Shown: positions 49,494-59,261, counted from the stretch's first letter. The stretch is DNA of 64,000 nt from Anaerotignum faecicola (GCF_003865035.1 NZ_BHVZ01000004.1:1-64000); one strand, 5' to 3'. Numbers and translations: made by a program. Notes: generated by a model not told the origin, from the sequence alone.

Positions 49494-51074
49494 TTAAGAA
49501 ATCGCTTCCAGCTCGGGGAAGCGGAATTTAATAATAATCTGTTTTGTTTCGGTTAACTCAATTCTTTCAATTAAACTGACAAGTAATTCTCTGCTGGTAT
49601 ATGCAGATTGTAAAAAACGCTGCACCAGTTCTTTTGACAAAGTATCGGAACTGATGGGACTTTCCTTTAATCGCTCTAACTCTTTTAATTTTTCTTCTAA
49701 AGTGGTACGTTCTATTTTCATTCGTTGATACATCCGCTCAAAGTCTGTTTCCGTAAGTAAGCCACTAAGGCGATCCATATACATCTTATCCAGATTGTTT
49801 GTCAGATTGCTGATTTTATTACGCACTGCATGTATGGCATATTCCTGCTTCAGTTCCTTTTTATCCGTTTGTATCGTTTCTTTGGCAATCGTCTGCAAAC
49901 GATGCGGATGCAGATATGCCTGACAGATTTCACGTACTTTTTCAATCACTGCGTCTGTAACAACCTGTTCCTTTATGCAGTGGCAGGTACAGACCCCTGC
50001 TTTTGTAAATCGCTGATAAGTGCGGCAAACAAAGAATAGTCTGTCCTCTCCTGTTGTCGTCTTACGGTTGATGACCGCAAGCGGATATCCACATTCATGA
50101 CAGAAAATCAGCCCTTTTAACAGGAAATCATATTTTCTGCTGCGGGTATATTTTCTGCTGTTTAATAATTGCCTTACTTTATGGAAGGTTTCTTTATCAA
50201 CAAGAGGTTCATGTGTGTTTTCAACGACAATCCATTTGCTTTGTTCCTGTTTGATGCATTTCTGTGACTTGTAACTGATTTTAACCGACTTACCCTGTAC
50301 CATATTTCCTATGTAGGTTTCGTTCTTCAGCATATCCGAAATACGCTCGCTGGACCAGAGACCGCTATACGGGCCTTTTTGCCGCCTTTGCCAGCCGCAA
50401 TAGGTTGCAGGTGTCGGAATTCCTTCTTCATTCAGCACCATTGCAATCCTGCGGCAGCTCATGCCGGTCAGAGCCATTGCAAATATGCGGCGAACGATAG
50501 GTGCAACCGCCTCATCAATTACAATTTTATTTTTTTCAGTCGGATGCATCTTATAGCCATACACAGGTTTTCCGCCAATGAACTGCCCCTTCTGCTGTTT
50601 ATCATGCTTTACGCTTTTAATTTTTTTGGATATATCCTTTGCATACATGTCATTCATAATCGCACGAAAGGGTGTAATATCATTTGCGGTGGATTCTATG
50701 CCGGTATCAATGCCATCCAGGAGGGAGATATAACGGACTCTTTTCTCCGGAAAATACCGCTCCATATAATGCCCCGTCATAATATAGTCTCTCCCCAAGC
50801 GTGATAAATCCTTTGTGATGACCATATTGACCTTTTTTGTTTCAATATCACCAATCATACGCTGAAACGCGGGTCGATTGAAACTGGTTCCGCTCCAACC
50901 GTCATCAATGTAAGTATCGTAAACAGATAAACGATGCTGCTGCACAAATTCATTCAGCAGCGATTTCTGATTTGTAACACTTTCAGACGGCCCTTCGCTT
51001 TCATCTTCTTTTGATAAACGAATATACAATGCAACATGATAATCCATGGGGTTGCTTATTTCTAAATACATCAT
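49494..51074 (-). CDS. Serine recombinase of the second element
   Basis: A 526-residue large serine recombinase. Catalytic Ser21 in LYIRLSKEDE, DDGWSGTSFNRPAFQRM, TKDLSRLGRDYIMTGHY; then the recombinase domain (YGYKMHPTEKN), a zinc ribbon (FCHECGYPLAV ... VCRTYQRFTKAGVCTCHC) and a coiled coil. It is a different family branch from the 609-residue enzyme next door, nearer TndX/Tn5397-like enzymes. It ends 30 bases from the sigK break. RBS AAGGAGG. Confidence 0.92.
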   Translation of the reverse strand: MMYLEISNPMDYHVALYIRLSKEDESEGPSESVTNQKSLLNEFVQQHRLSVYDTYIDDGWSGTSFNRPAFQRMIGDIETKKVNMVITKDLSRLGRDYIMTGHYMERYFPEKRVRYISLLDGIDTGIESTANDITPFRAIMNDMYAKDISKKIKSVKHDKQQKGQFIGGKPVYGYKMHPTEKNKIVIDEAVAPIVRRIFAMALTGMSCRRIAMVLNEEGIPTPATYCGWQRRQKGPYSGLWSSERISDMLKNETYIGNMVQGKSVKISYKSQKCIKQEQSKWIVVENTHEPLVDKETFHKVRQLLNSRKYTRSRKYDFLLKGLIFCHECGYPLAVINRKTTTGEDRLFFVCRTYQRFTKAGVCTCHCIKEQVVTDAVIEKVREICQAYLHPHRLQTIAKETIQTDKKELKQEYAIHAVRNKISNLTNNLDKMYMDRLSGLLTETDFERMYQRMKIERTTLEEKLKELERLKESPISSDTLSKELVQRFLQSAYTSRELLVSLIERIELTETKQIIIKFRFPELEAIS

Positions 51075-51099
51075 ATTCCTCCTTGAAATAAGCGACCAG

Positions 51100-51243
51100 T
51101 CACTTTAAATATGGTAACATAGCTTTGTTAGTCATTTCAAGCGAACATGAAAGATATGCTCTGAAATATTCATCCAAAAGTTGTGTTAAGGACTTATTGG
51201 ATTCTGTATAGATACAATGAACGATAGGTTTTGCTTGTTTCAT
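51100..51243 (-). CDS. Small conserved protein before the recombinase
   Basis: A 47-residue peptide (MKQAKPIVHCIYTESNKSL ... LTNKAMLPYLK-type end) of a kind often found just upstream of serine recombinases on clostridial elements. Start 51243 is set by GGGGGG five bases before it. Function unknown; possibly a recombination accessory factor. Confidence 0.7.
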   Translation of the reverse strand: MKQAKPIVHCIYTESNKSLTQLLDEYFRAYLSCSLEMTNKAMLPYLK

Positions 51244-51657
51244 AATTATCCCCCCTTTGTTCAACGTATGAAAAGAAAGATTTATTTTTGTCTGTCCGGC
51301 TATATAAATCATTCCGGAATGTCGGCACAAACCACTCCCCCCCAAAAAACGTCAATCTATTCTCCATTCTTGTCGATATTCTCAGAAGGTCTGCTTTTCA
51401 TTATACATACATCAGTAGTCTTACACTTCCTGACGGTGGCTTGGGTATATGAAAGGTCATCGCAATCCTATCTTTGCCATAAGTAGGATAAAGGAGCAGA
51501 TGTTTCTCGCTCGCATATTGCTATGGTCCTGGCGCAATCTCTCCCTACGGCTTTCCCTTTCGGGTTTTCATATGCCCAATTCCGGAATTTGATGATTCAA
51601 TTTTCAAGGTACAATATTACTAAAAGAAACGAATTTTTTTATCGTGTCTGCGCTTTT
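51244..51657. other. 414-base gap without a gene
   Basis: No convincing ORF. It contains palindromes CATTCCGGAATG (near 51311) and AATTCCGGAATT (near 51580) and the GC-richer stretch 51505-51575 (TCCCTACGGCTTTCCC..., CTTTCGGG). This could fold as an RNA or hold recombination or transfer sites. I cannot name it. Confidence 0.5.
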
Positions 51658-51945
51658 TCAGATATACGGATGAAATTTCATAATTGCTGCAATCAATCCA
51701 ACTTCCAGACTTCTTTTCACTGTTTCATCTACCATTTCTCTGCAATGTCCATTCTCATCCATTACAACGCGCATAGAAAGCTTTTCTATATATGGCTTAT
51801 AAGTATCAACCACTTCCATCAAAGCTTCTGTATCTCCCGACACAGCCAGAAGTATCGTTTTTGTCTTTAGTTTCTGTTTGCTGCCAAAAATGCTTTTTCT
51901 TACATTCTGGCTGAAAAGTTCATTTTGGTTTTTTCTGTTTCTCAT
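51658..51945 (-). CDS. Tn916 Orf8-like helix-turn-helix protein
   Basis: A 95-residue protein. After a basic N-terminus (MRNRKNQNELFSQNVRKS) comes LLAVSGDTEALMEVVDTYKPYIEKLSMR and VDETVKRSLEVGLIAAIMKF, the layout of the small HTH protein encoded next to the sigma-like gene on Tn916-family elements. It overlaps the upstream gene by 26 bases. Probably regulates the element. Confidence 0.75.
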   Translation of the reverse strand: MRNRKNQNELFSQNVRKSIFGSKQKLKTKTILLAVSGDTEALMEVVDTYKPYIEKLSMRVVMDENGHCREMVDETVKRSLEVGLIAAIMKFHPYI

Positions 51946-52372
51946 TTACCTCTGTATGCACCTCCATCATCTTCCTGATATACTGCAACGCTACATTTCG
52001 GTTATACTGCACAGAGCTTTTCGGCATCAGGATGGTTTTTCCAATCTCCTTATCCGTCATATCCGCAAAAAAACTAAGAATTATAATTTCCAATCTTTTC
52101 TTCGGTAATAAAAGCAATGCCTGATACAGCATTTCATTTTCGATAAATACCCTGATATGCTCCAGTTCTATCTTTAACGCCAATGCCGGATATGTATCGT
52201 AAGTATAATAATATTGTTCCAACTCACCCTCCTCAAAATCAGAAAATACATAGCCCTGCTCTCGCCTTTTCTGTCCTTCGCGTAACAGTTTATAATTTGT
52301 ATACGTTATAACCTTTTTACAAAAGGCATCAAAGCGCATCTGCAGGCTAACCTCAGAAGGAAGTAAATTCAT
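51920..52372 (-). CDS. Tn916 Orf7-like sigma-70-type regulator
   Basis: A 150-residue short sigma-like factor. N-terminal SLQMRFDAFCKKVITYTNYKL, then a region-4-like HTH: LYQALLLLPKKRLEIIILSFFADMTDKEIGKTILMPKSSVQYNRNVALQYIRKMM. It matches Orf7 of Tn916 in layout. Start 52372 sits eight bases from GGAGG; GTG 52381 overlaps that site. It may switch on element excision or transfer genes. Confidence 0.82.
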   Translation of the reverse strand: MNLLPSEVSLQMRFDAFCKKVITYTNYKLLREGQKRREQGYVFSDFEEGELEQYYYTYDTYPALALKIELEHIRVFIENEMLYQALLLLPKKRLEIIILSFFADMTDKEIGKTILMPKSSVQYNRNVALQYIRKMMEVHTEVNEKQKKPK

Positions 52373-52492
52373 TTGGTTCACCTCCTTCTAATTGAAGTTT
52401 TGTTATATGAAATTCTTTCCTTCTACTTAATACAAGCCAAAAGCTGCTCTCAAAAACCAAACTTTATTCATAATTTTTTGCGCAAAATAAAA

Positions 52493-52536
52493 AAAGTCGT
52501 TTTCCAGTAATCAGAAATTACTAAAAAACGACTTTC
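52493..52536 (-). terminator. Terminator after the primase gene
   Basis: AAAGTCGTTTT and AAAACGACTTT outer arms with AGTAAT/ATTACT inside; minus-strand T-run follows. It isolates the recombination operon from the Orf7/Orf8 genes. Confidence 0.85.
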
Positions 52537-52646
52537 TTAATTTTTTTATGCATTAACGAACAGACATCATCCTGTATATAGTATTAAGTATCTCATCACT
52601 AATTTTCTTCATCTGGAACCTGCAAATTCACAGGCTCCAATCCTGC

Positions 52647-53711
52647 TTAATTCCTTTTCTTTCTCGATGCTAACCAGTCATCAATCCCTTTGTATTTCTT
52701 ATCCCAGCATAACCGATGGACGGAAAATTCATACGCATTTGCCATTTCCATCATCTGCATACAGCTTTTTTCCACATGCGGGTTTGTGTACTTATCCATG
52801 TCATAGGCTTCTACGATATTCACTACGCCGTTACGCTTTAGCTGTGCAAAAATCGGTTCTAATGCTCTGTAATGGCTTACGCCTGCCAGCGCAACAAAGG
52901 TTTTCTTGCAGAAGGCATGTGCAATATCAGCTTTTAATGCGCCTTCTGTTACATAAACTGTTTTATCCGCCGGATTACCAATGAAATGCACCGGCCCACC
53001 TACAGATGTACCACGAAATTGGTTGGAGCTAGAAAACCAGATATACTTTTTATCCTCTATCGGTCGGTCCAAGCGAATCTGGAATCCCTCTATCCTTCTG
53101 TCCATAGAACGTATCGGAATCAGAATCCCGGAGGCGTGCTTATTGAAGTTAATGCCATAGGTATTATTCTTTTTCGTATAAAACCCTGGTACACCTTCCA
53201 GCACACACTCTCTTGCCATAATCGCAGATACGATTTTATGAAAGCCAAAAGCAGGCGTGCTTTTATAGCCATATTTCACAATCTGCTCTGCATCCAGACC
53301 TCGTTCCATAAGATTTTTCTGATGGTCTTTTGATAAAATCAGCTGTGAAAGCAGCATGGAATAGGTCTGATGCCGTGTTTCCGAGTCCGCTTTCGGTATC
53401 TGCTCCATATCAGGCGTATATATCGGCTTTGGCAGCGCATCCGCTTTTTTGTTATCATGTAAAATCTCGCAGATCTCTGCAAACGCCTGTGCATTGCTGA
53501 TCTGAAAGACCTTGCTGTAAAGCTCTATCATTCCACCGCTTTCTCCGCAATAATTGCAACGGAATACATTCTTGGCAAAATTAAGGTTCATTTTGCCTTT
53601 CTTATGTCCGCAAAAAGGACAATCCACGTCCATATTGGTGGGCTGTCGGCGGCGAACCTTTAAGTTTAATATCCCCGCAACATCTAAAATGGTAAATGGA
53701 TAATCACGCAT
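52647..53711 (-). CDS. DnaG-like primase (CHC2 zinc finger plus TOPRIM)
   Basis: A 354-residue protein. Zinc finger Cys31, 34, 52, 55 (CPFCGHKKGK, FRCNYCGESGG). The TOPRIM part shows VYVTEGALKADIA and later EAYDMDKYTNP, the Glu and Asp-x-Asp metal ligands. The C-terminal helicase-interaction domain of cellular DnaG is lacking. Last gene of the operon DUF932-YqaJ-RecD2-annealing protein-primase. It probably primes element replication. RBS GGAGGCG. Confidence 0.82.
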   Translation of the reverse strand: MRDYPFTILDVAGILNLKVRRRQPTNMDVDCPFCGHKKGKMNLNFAKNVFRCNYCGESGGMIELYSKVFQISNAQAFAEICEILHDNKKADALPKPIYTPDMEQIPKADSETRHQTYSMLLSQLILSKDHQKNLMERGLDAEQIVKYGYKSTPAFGFHKIVSAIMARECVLEGVPGFYTKKNNTYGINFNKHASGILIPIRSMDRRIEGFQIRLDRPIEDKKYIWFSSSNQFRGTSVGGPVHFIGNPADKTVYVTEGALKADIAHAFCKKTFVALAGVSHYRALEPIFAQLKRNGVVNIVEAYDMDKYTNPHVEKSCMQMMEMANAYEFSVHRLCWDKKYKGIDDWLASRKKRN

Positions 53712-53722
53712 CTATTCGCCTC

Positions 53723-54502
53723 CTATTTTTCAACTGCCGCAAGCAGCAGTTTTGCGCCTGCGCGGAGCACATTATTTTTTCCGTGATAAGACTCGACGTA
53801 CCAATTGATTGCACCAGGCTTTTCTACGCAAAGCTCGCCCAGTGTTTTCCCTTTATATGTACCAATCGGAATCAGGTAGTTCTTAGCATCCTCCAAGTTC
53901 ATTTTCTGCATCAGTTCCTCTACAGGCATAGATGCGTCCCACTCCGCTTTCTTCTGTTCCGATGCTTTCTTTTGCATTTCAGCGGCCTGTGGCATTTCAT
54001 CCAGCAGTTCTTCCTCCAGTTCATCCTGCCCCATTTCTTCTGATAAACCGCTGTCCGGAATTGTCACAGGTGCATCCACAAGACTTCTGTCCTGTTCCTC
54101 TCCCGGTTCGGAGAACTGGATGCCAAAGCCTGCATCTGCCAATGCTCTGCCGACAGCCGCCGTTTCAGCAGTCTCTACATATTTTAGACCATACGCATCA
54201 TCCTCTTTGCGCCAACGCTGGGCGAATGCACAGGAAATATACGCATCCTCCGCATCATTGCGATTCAGATATACCCTGCTTTCGATAATAGCAAACTCAT
54301 TCTCCAGCTTTATAATACGCTTTGTAATCTTCCCTTCCGGGTGCATCAGTCGAAACCAGAGTTTTCTATACTTTACATCTAAATAAAACTGCTCCTCGCC
54401 ATTCTCCCCTGTCAGCCGTCTTAAAAAAGCCGAAGGGTCAAAGCCATCTACCTTATTCAGCCCATTGATGATGGACATATTGTTTACTACTGCTTCGTTC
54501 AT
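53723..54502 (-). CDS. Putative phage-type single-strand annealing protein
   Basis: A 259-residue protein. The central part (AFAQRWRKEDDAYGLKYVETAETAAVGRALADAGFG) resembles the ETAETSAIGRAL motif of phage annealing/recombination proteins of the ERF/Rad52-like group. An acidic linker (~150-195) leads to a C-terminal module with IPIGTYKGKTLGEL. Position beside a YqaJ exonuclease supports an exonuclease-annealase pair, as with YqaJ-YqaK in the B. subtilis skin. Assignment is by motif and context only. Confidence 0.55.
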   Translation of the reverse strand: MNEAVVNNMSIINGLNKVDGFDPSAFLRRLTGENGEEQFYLDVKYRKLWFRLMHPEGKITKRIIKLENEFAIIESRVYLNRNDAEDAYISCAFAQRWRKEDDAYGLKYVETAETAAVGRALADAGFGIQFSEPGEEQDRSLVDAPVTIPDSGLSEEMGQDELEEELLDEMPQAAEMQKKASEQKKAEWDASMPVEELMQKMNLEDAKNYLIPIGTYKGKTLGELCVEKPGAINWYVESYHGKNNVLRAGAKLLLAAVEK

Positions 54503-54573
54503 TGTAATTCTGCTCCTTTCTGCCTGTTAATAAAAAAGCTGAGTCATCAGTTACCCAATCACTCAGCTCTTTC

Positions 54574-56868
54574 CTAAAGTGTCAGCTGCTCAACTTCTTC
54601 CTGTTTTACAGCCTTCTGTTCTTTCTGCTTCATCTTTTCAAATACATCCCTGATTCGTTTTGACAGTATTGTGTTTCGCTGAATGGTATCATTGCGATGC
54701 ACAGCGGTAAATAATGCACGTTTCTGTCCCACTAAAATCACTTTTTTCTTTGCCCTGGTAATTGCAGTATAAATTAAGGCTCTTTGCAGCATTACATAAA
54801 ACATAGAAAGCACCGGGATAATAACACAGTCAAACTCGCTCCCCTGACTTTTATGAATTGTTGTTGCATACGCCAAATCAATACTACCTAATTCGTCCAT
54901 ACTGTACTCTTTTATTCTGTTATCAGAAAATGTAACGGTTACAGGAAAATCGGCATCCTTATCTACCATAGACACAAAGCCAATATCCCCATTGCTGACC
55001 GTTTCCATATTCTTCGTCTGCATTACCTTATCCCGATATCGAATCGTTCGATTCCCGGAACTGATTTCCAGACGCTTATTCACCGAAGGATTGATCATAT
55101 CCTGCAATGCAAGGTTCAGCATTACAGCGCCTGCATCACTTTTCACACGGAACGGTGTTAAAACCTGTGTATGCTCTACGCCGTAAATCGAAGTCTGTTT
55201 CAGAAATTCGGATTTTATAATCTCAGCCGCTTCCGCTGCATTTTCCGCAGGCAGAAATTGAAAATCATCCCCGTATAACAGCTTGGTTTCTCCCATCTGA
55301 ATGCTTTGTGCATTTAACGGAATCCGGCTGGTATTCTTCTGGCGGAATACCATATCCAAAACCGTCACAGGCACAATCCCACTTGCAATCATTTCATTCA
55401 GTACATTGCCTGCGCCTACGGACGGCAGCTGATTCGCATCCCCTACGAACAGCACCTTTGTTCCTGTACCTAAGCTATGTAACAGATAATACGCCAAGCG
55501 CATATCAACCATAGATGCTTCATCCACTACAACAAAATCCGCGGGGATAATAACCTCCTCATAATCAGCGGTATCAGAAGTAAGGTTTAAGGCTGCATGC
55601 AGCGTAGACGCATATGGAAAGCCTGTACTCTCCGCCATTTTTCTGGCTGCTCTGCCTGTAGGCGCTGCCAGTAGGATATCTTTTCCCGGGTGCAGCCGTT
55701 GATAGACTGCAAGGATACTTTTCAGTACCGTTGTTTTCCCGGTACCCGGTCCGCCTGTAATGATAGAAAAACGATTCTCCATACACATCCGAACTGCCTC
55801 TGCCTGCTTCTCAGAAAGCAAAACACCATTTTCCTTCTGCACTTCCTTCAGATGCTGCTCCAATTTTGCACTATGTCTCTTTTTCGCACTTAACAGCTTT
55901 GCTGTTATTTTTGCTGTCTGCTCCTCAAAATGGAAGAACTGCGGTAAATAAATCCGTTCTCCATCTACATAGAGCTTTCCGTAAGCACATAAATCCGAAA
56001 ACGTATTTTTTATCATAGTTTCTGTTACCTCGCCTTTCGGCACCGCTTCAGAAAGCAATACATAAGCCTGTTCCAGCAGAATATCCTGCATAAGAAATAA
56101 ATCCCCACCGTCTTTTGCTTCTTCCAGAATAAAAAGTATCCCATTTTCCAACCGCAGCGGATCCGCAGGTAAAAAATTGATATTTCTCGCAATCTGATCC
56201 ACCGTTTTAAAGCCAAAACCGGAAATTTCGCAAAGCAAATACGGCGAATGCTGTATCACATCTACCGAGCGGCTCCCGAAATGCTCCTGTATTTTCTTTG
56301 CTTTATTCAGCGTTACGCCATAGGCTCCCAGAAACGTCATAATCTCCTGCATGCTTTTACTGCCTGCATAGGAATCCAGAATCTGTTCCAGACGCTTTTC
56401 GGAAATACGCTTTATTTCCAGAAGACGCTTGGGCTCCTTCTCAATCACATCCAGTGTATCTGTCCCGAACCTTGCTACAATTAAATCCGCCGTTGCTTTC
56501 CCAATGCCCTTGATTAAACCAGAGGAAAGATATGCTGCAATACCGCTTTTTGTTTTTGGTAATACCTCGGTATAGCTGTCTACATGAAATTGCAGACCAT
56601 ATCTGCTGTTCTCCCATGCACCTGTTAAGGCAAGCATACTATTACGGATTGCAGGCAGATAATACCCGATTACAGAAAAATGGATTTTGTGATCTCTGCC
56701 ATACCCAAGCTCTTTCGGTATCCCGGTGTCTTCGCTGGCCATTCTAAAGATACAAAATCCATTCTTTTCATTCTGATATATGGTTTTCTCATAAAGTGCA
56801 AGTAAGGTTATTTTTGCTCCTTTCTCTGCACAATTCTGATTGTTCCAAGTCATTTCCTTTTGCTCCAC
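54574..56868 (-). CDS. recD2: RecD2-type SF1B DNA helicase
   Basis: A 764-residue 5'-3' helicase. N-terminal OB-like and helix-hairpin-helix region (SSGLIKGIGKATADLIVARFG, ISGFGFKTVDQIARNI), Walker A GGPGTGKTT near residue 374, motif II VVVDEASMVD, motif III VGDANQLPSVGAGNVL, motif VI YATTIHKSQGSEFDCV. The length fits RecD2 (~740). Start is GTG 56868 or ATG 56853, each with a weak Shine-Dalgarno sequence. It probably supports element replication or recombination. Confidence 0.93.
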   Translation of the reverse strand: MEQKEMTWNNQNCAEKGAKITLLALYEKTIYQNEKNGFCIFRMASEDTGIPKELGYGRDHKIHFSVIGYYLPAIRNSMLALTGAWENSRYGLQFHVDSYTEVLPKTKSGIAAYLSSGLIKGIGKATADLIVARFGTDTLDVIEKEPKRLLEIKRISEKRLEQILDSYAGSKSMQEIMTFLGAYGVTLNKAKKIQEHFGSRSVDVIQHSPYLLCEISGFGFKTVDQIARNINFLPADPLRLENGILFILEEAKDGGDLFLMQDILLEQAYVLLSEAVPKGEVTETMIKNTFSDLCAYGKLYVDGERIYLPQFFHFEEQTAKITAKLLSAKKRHSAKLEQHLKEVQKENGVLLSEKQAEAVRMCMENRFSIITGGPGTGKTTVLKSILAVYQRLHPGKDILLAAPTGRAARKMAESTGFPYASTLHAALNLTSDTADYEEVIIPADFVVVDEASMVDMRLAYYLLHSLGTGTKVLFVGDANQLPSVGAGNVLNEMIASGIVPVTVLDMVFRQKNTSRIPLNAQSIQMGETKLLYGDDFQFLPAENAAEAAEIIKSEFLKQTSIYGVEHTQVLTPFRVKSDAGAVMLNLALQDMINPSVNKRLEISSGNRTIRYRDKVMQTKNMETVSNGDIGFVSMVDKDADFPVTVTFSDNRIKEYSMDELGSIDLAYATTIHKSQGSEFDCVIIPVLSMFYVMLQRALIYTAITRAKKKVILVGQKRALFTAVHRNDTIQRNTILSKRIRDVFEKMKQKEQKAVKQEEVEQLTL

Positions 56869-56885
56869 TGTTTTATCAGCTCCCT

Positions 56886-57920
56886 TTATTTTACAATCTT
56901 TTTTACCTGAAATACCCTGCTTTCTGTCGTTGTCGCATATTTTTCATAAAGCTTGCTATCGTTTAGTTTCATTTTCTGCAGATTATCCTTGGTAATGCCG
57001 GTGCGCTGCATTGGCTTATAGCTGATATGATATTCACTGCCATCTGCGGCAACACATAATCCTTTTGTTGCATTTCCAAGCATTTCCGCAAATTTCGCAT
57101 ACGCCGTTTTGATTTTCTGCTCCAGCTTTCTGGAATTACTGTCAATCGCAGCCTTTTCACTTTTCATACGATAAATCAGCTCTAACGCCTCTCCATAATC
57201 ACTCTCAATCAAAACCTCATCAGGATTGTTTCTCTGCATCTGATAGCGTTTTAAGCTTGCTAATACCAGATCTCCGTCGCCACCTAAGGCAGGCTCAATT
57301 CTGGGTTCCACATACTCCGTCCAAAAAGATTCCTCCTGTAAAATCAGATTTTCCTCAAAATCTAAATCTCTGTCGATTCTGCGAAAGACAAAATCATTTT
57401 CCGAGTTCCCGAATAAACACGCGCAATAAGCAATATCCAGATTCTTTACAGCCATATAATGTCTGCACTGTACCTCATAATGATACGGAACAGCATCATT
57501 CTCCCATTTCTCCTTTGTATGGATATTAGCCGTCTTACACTCTAAAATACCAACCGTACCATCGGATGTTTCAAAAAAGTAGTCTACGTCCGCCAGCATA
57601 AACGGGAATAACGGATGTCGGTACATTACCTTCTCCTGCCAGATGCGAAAACCTGTTTTCTTCGCAAAAATAGCAGCTACTAAATCCTCCAGTCGTTTAC
57701 CGACCTCCATAGCTACCCATCCGGACGTATTATTATCCTCTGGTTCTCTGCCAAGTTTCTCAAAGTATACATCTCTCGCTGTTTTATACGGCGAAAGACC
57801 GATAACGGCAGCTGCATCACTGCCGCCGATTCCATTTCTGCGGTATTGCAGCCATGTTTCTTCCTGCATATCTTCTGTACTGACAAGCACATCTGCTGTA
57901 TAATTCAAATTTAATCCCAT
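56886..57920 (-). CDS. YqaJ-type viral recombinase exonuclease
   Basis: A 344-residue PD-(D/E)xK nuclease of the YqaJ/lambda-exonuclease group. WLQYRRNGIGGSDAAAVIGLSPYKTARDVYFEKLG opens it; catalytic motifs are MLADVDYFF and GILECKTAN, then the Gln helix YEVQCRHYMAV. It makes 3' single strands for the annealing protein. Start 57920 is set by GGGGGA; 40 upstream in-frame codons overlap the DUF932 gene. Confidence 0.9.
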   Translation of the reverse strand: MGLNLNYTADVLVSTEDMQEETWLQYRRNGIGGSDAAAVIGLSPYKTARDVYFEKLGREPEDNNTSGWVAMEVGKRLEDLVAAIFAKKTGFRIWQEKVMYRHPLFPFMLADVDYFFETSDGTVGILECKTANIHTKEKWENDAVPYHYEVQCRHYMAVKNLDIAYCACLFGNSENDFVFRRIDRDLDFEENLILQEESFWTEYVEPRIEPALGGDGDLVLASLKRYQMQRNNPDEVLIESDYGEALELIYRMKSEKAAIDSNSRKLEQKIKTAYAKFAEMLGNATKGLCVAADGSEYHISYKPMQRTGITKDNLQKMKLNDSKLYEKYATTTESRVFQVKKIVK

Positions 57921-57933
57921 GAATTTTCCCCCT

Positions 57934-59079
57934 TTACCAATGATACTCTCCTGCAATGTCGTAGTCCTTCCAGCGCAGATGAACGGCTCTTGCGATATTC
58001 TCCTCCATCTGTACGATTTTGGAGCCGTCAATGCCTTCACACTGCATCAGATAAATAACCTCTGCAATCTGTAAATATACCTCATATACGCTGCATGGTG
58101 CATTTCCGTTCTGAATCCGAAAATCCTCCGAAACTTCCATTGCATACCTTTTCGGTACGCCAACACGTTTCATTACACCGAGCATCGCATTGATTGGATA
58201 CAGCACATATACATCCATTAAGGACTGCATATTACCCAAAGCCTTGCTATACTGTGCATAAAGTAGATTCAGCTGCTCATCGAATTTTGCAAGGTCAGCC
58301 TTATTTTTATGCTGCAATTTCAAAGCACTGCCTAAAGGAATATTTCTCGCTTCAGAGCCGAAAAAAATCATAGGGTACAAATTTGCGCCACTCTGCCCGG
58401 TATCGGATGTTGTCAGCCGAAGCCCCAACTGAATCTCCTGATTGGGTAAGCCGTGTTTCTGTAAGCTTTCACGATACTCCTGCAACAAGCTATCCTGATT
58501 CTCCAAAGACCATACGGCTGTAGCGATAGAATGGTCATAGGATGCCCCTGCAAAGGTATATCCCGAGAAATTATCCTGTAAATATTCTACCGTTCTGCGG
58601 AACAGCTCCGGTGTCTCCAAGACAGCATAATCCGAAGCGTCTCCACCATGAACAGCGGAAATTTTATCCTCACAGAAACGCAGGAGTGCATCTCCACCGG
58701 CTACACCCATGCAATAATTCAGAATCTGTGCCAGCTCCGCTTTCTGCACCTTATTCAATGCATTGCCGGATATTCTGGCACGCTCCAGAATTGTCTTAAT
58801 CGCACAGCTGCGAACCGGGTACAAGTCCTCCTTGACCTTCAGAATCAACCGCGTATGCTCCAGTGTATCCTCAAATACATTTGCCTTGCCTGTTTCTCTC
58901 AGTTTTTCCTCAAGCATAGCAGAAATCTGATGTCCCTCTTCGATAGGATAAAATCTGATTTCATTGCTTTTCACCTTTCCCCATTCGGAATTTTCTTCTC
59001 GCCGTTCAAGGAATGCAAGAAAATCCTCCTCCTGCCAGAAGCCTTTCCTGAATTCATCCGCAAATACTCTTTCTTCCAT
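57934..59079 (-). CDS. DUF932 family phage/plasmid-like protein
   Basis: A 381-residue protein with the DUF932 pattern: LYPVRSCAIKTILERARISGNALNKVQKAELAQILNYCM, ISAVHGGDASDYAVLETPELF, LGLRLTTSDTGQSGANLYPMIF and LQHKNKADLAKFDEQL. Function unknown; common on phages and integrative elements next to recombination genes. Start 59079 has AAGGTGG upstream. The frame is open for 67 more codons through the leader hairpin up to an ATG at 59280. First gene of the operon. Confidence 0.8.
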   Translation of the reverse strand: MEERVFADEFRKGFWQEEDFLAFLERREENSEWGKVKSNEIRFYPIEEGHQISAMLEEKLRETGKANVFEDTLEHTRLILKVKEDLYPVRSCAIKTILERARISGNALNKVQKAELAQILNYCMGVAGGDALLRFCEDKISAVHGGDASDYAVLETPELFRRTVEYLQDNFSGYTFAGASYDHSIATAVWSLENQDSLLQEYRESLQKHGLPNQEIQLGLRLTTSDTGQSGANLYPMIFFGSEARNIPLGSALKLQHKNKADLAKFDEQLNLLYAQYSKALGNMQSLMDVYVLYPINAMLGVMKRVGVPKRYAMEVSEDFRIQNGNAPCSVYEVYLQIAEVIYLMQCEGIDGSKIVQMEENIARAVHLRWKDYDIAGEYHW

Positions 59080-59210
59080 TTCTTTTTCCACCTTTCTGTA
59101 ACATAATATTTTTTCTACTATCAAAGGCATCTGCCTTTTGACCCAAATAAAAAAGGAAGGCATCTTAAACTGTTCACGCTTAAAATCCCTCCTGATTAAA
59201 AAACTGTAAA

Positions 59211-59261
59211 ATAAAAAAAGCGCTATTACCTTATGCCGTATAGACATAAAATAATAACGCT
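59211..59261 (-). promoter_or_regulatory. Attenuator in the leader of the recombination operon
   Basis: On the minus strand AGCGTTATTA and TAATAGCGCT (59252-59261 / 59219-59228), with TATG/CATA inside, are followed by seven T's. It lies between the promoter (59323-59351) and the first gene (59079). An ORF starting at ATG 59280 or 59247 reads through it (MSIRHKVIALFLFYSFLI...), so leader translation could decide termination, as in the Tn916 tet(M) leader. Confidence 0.65.
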
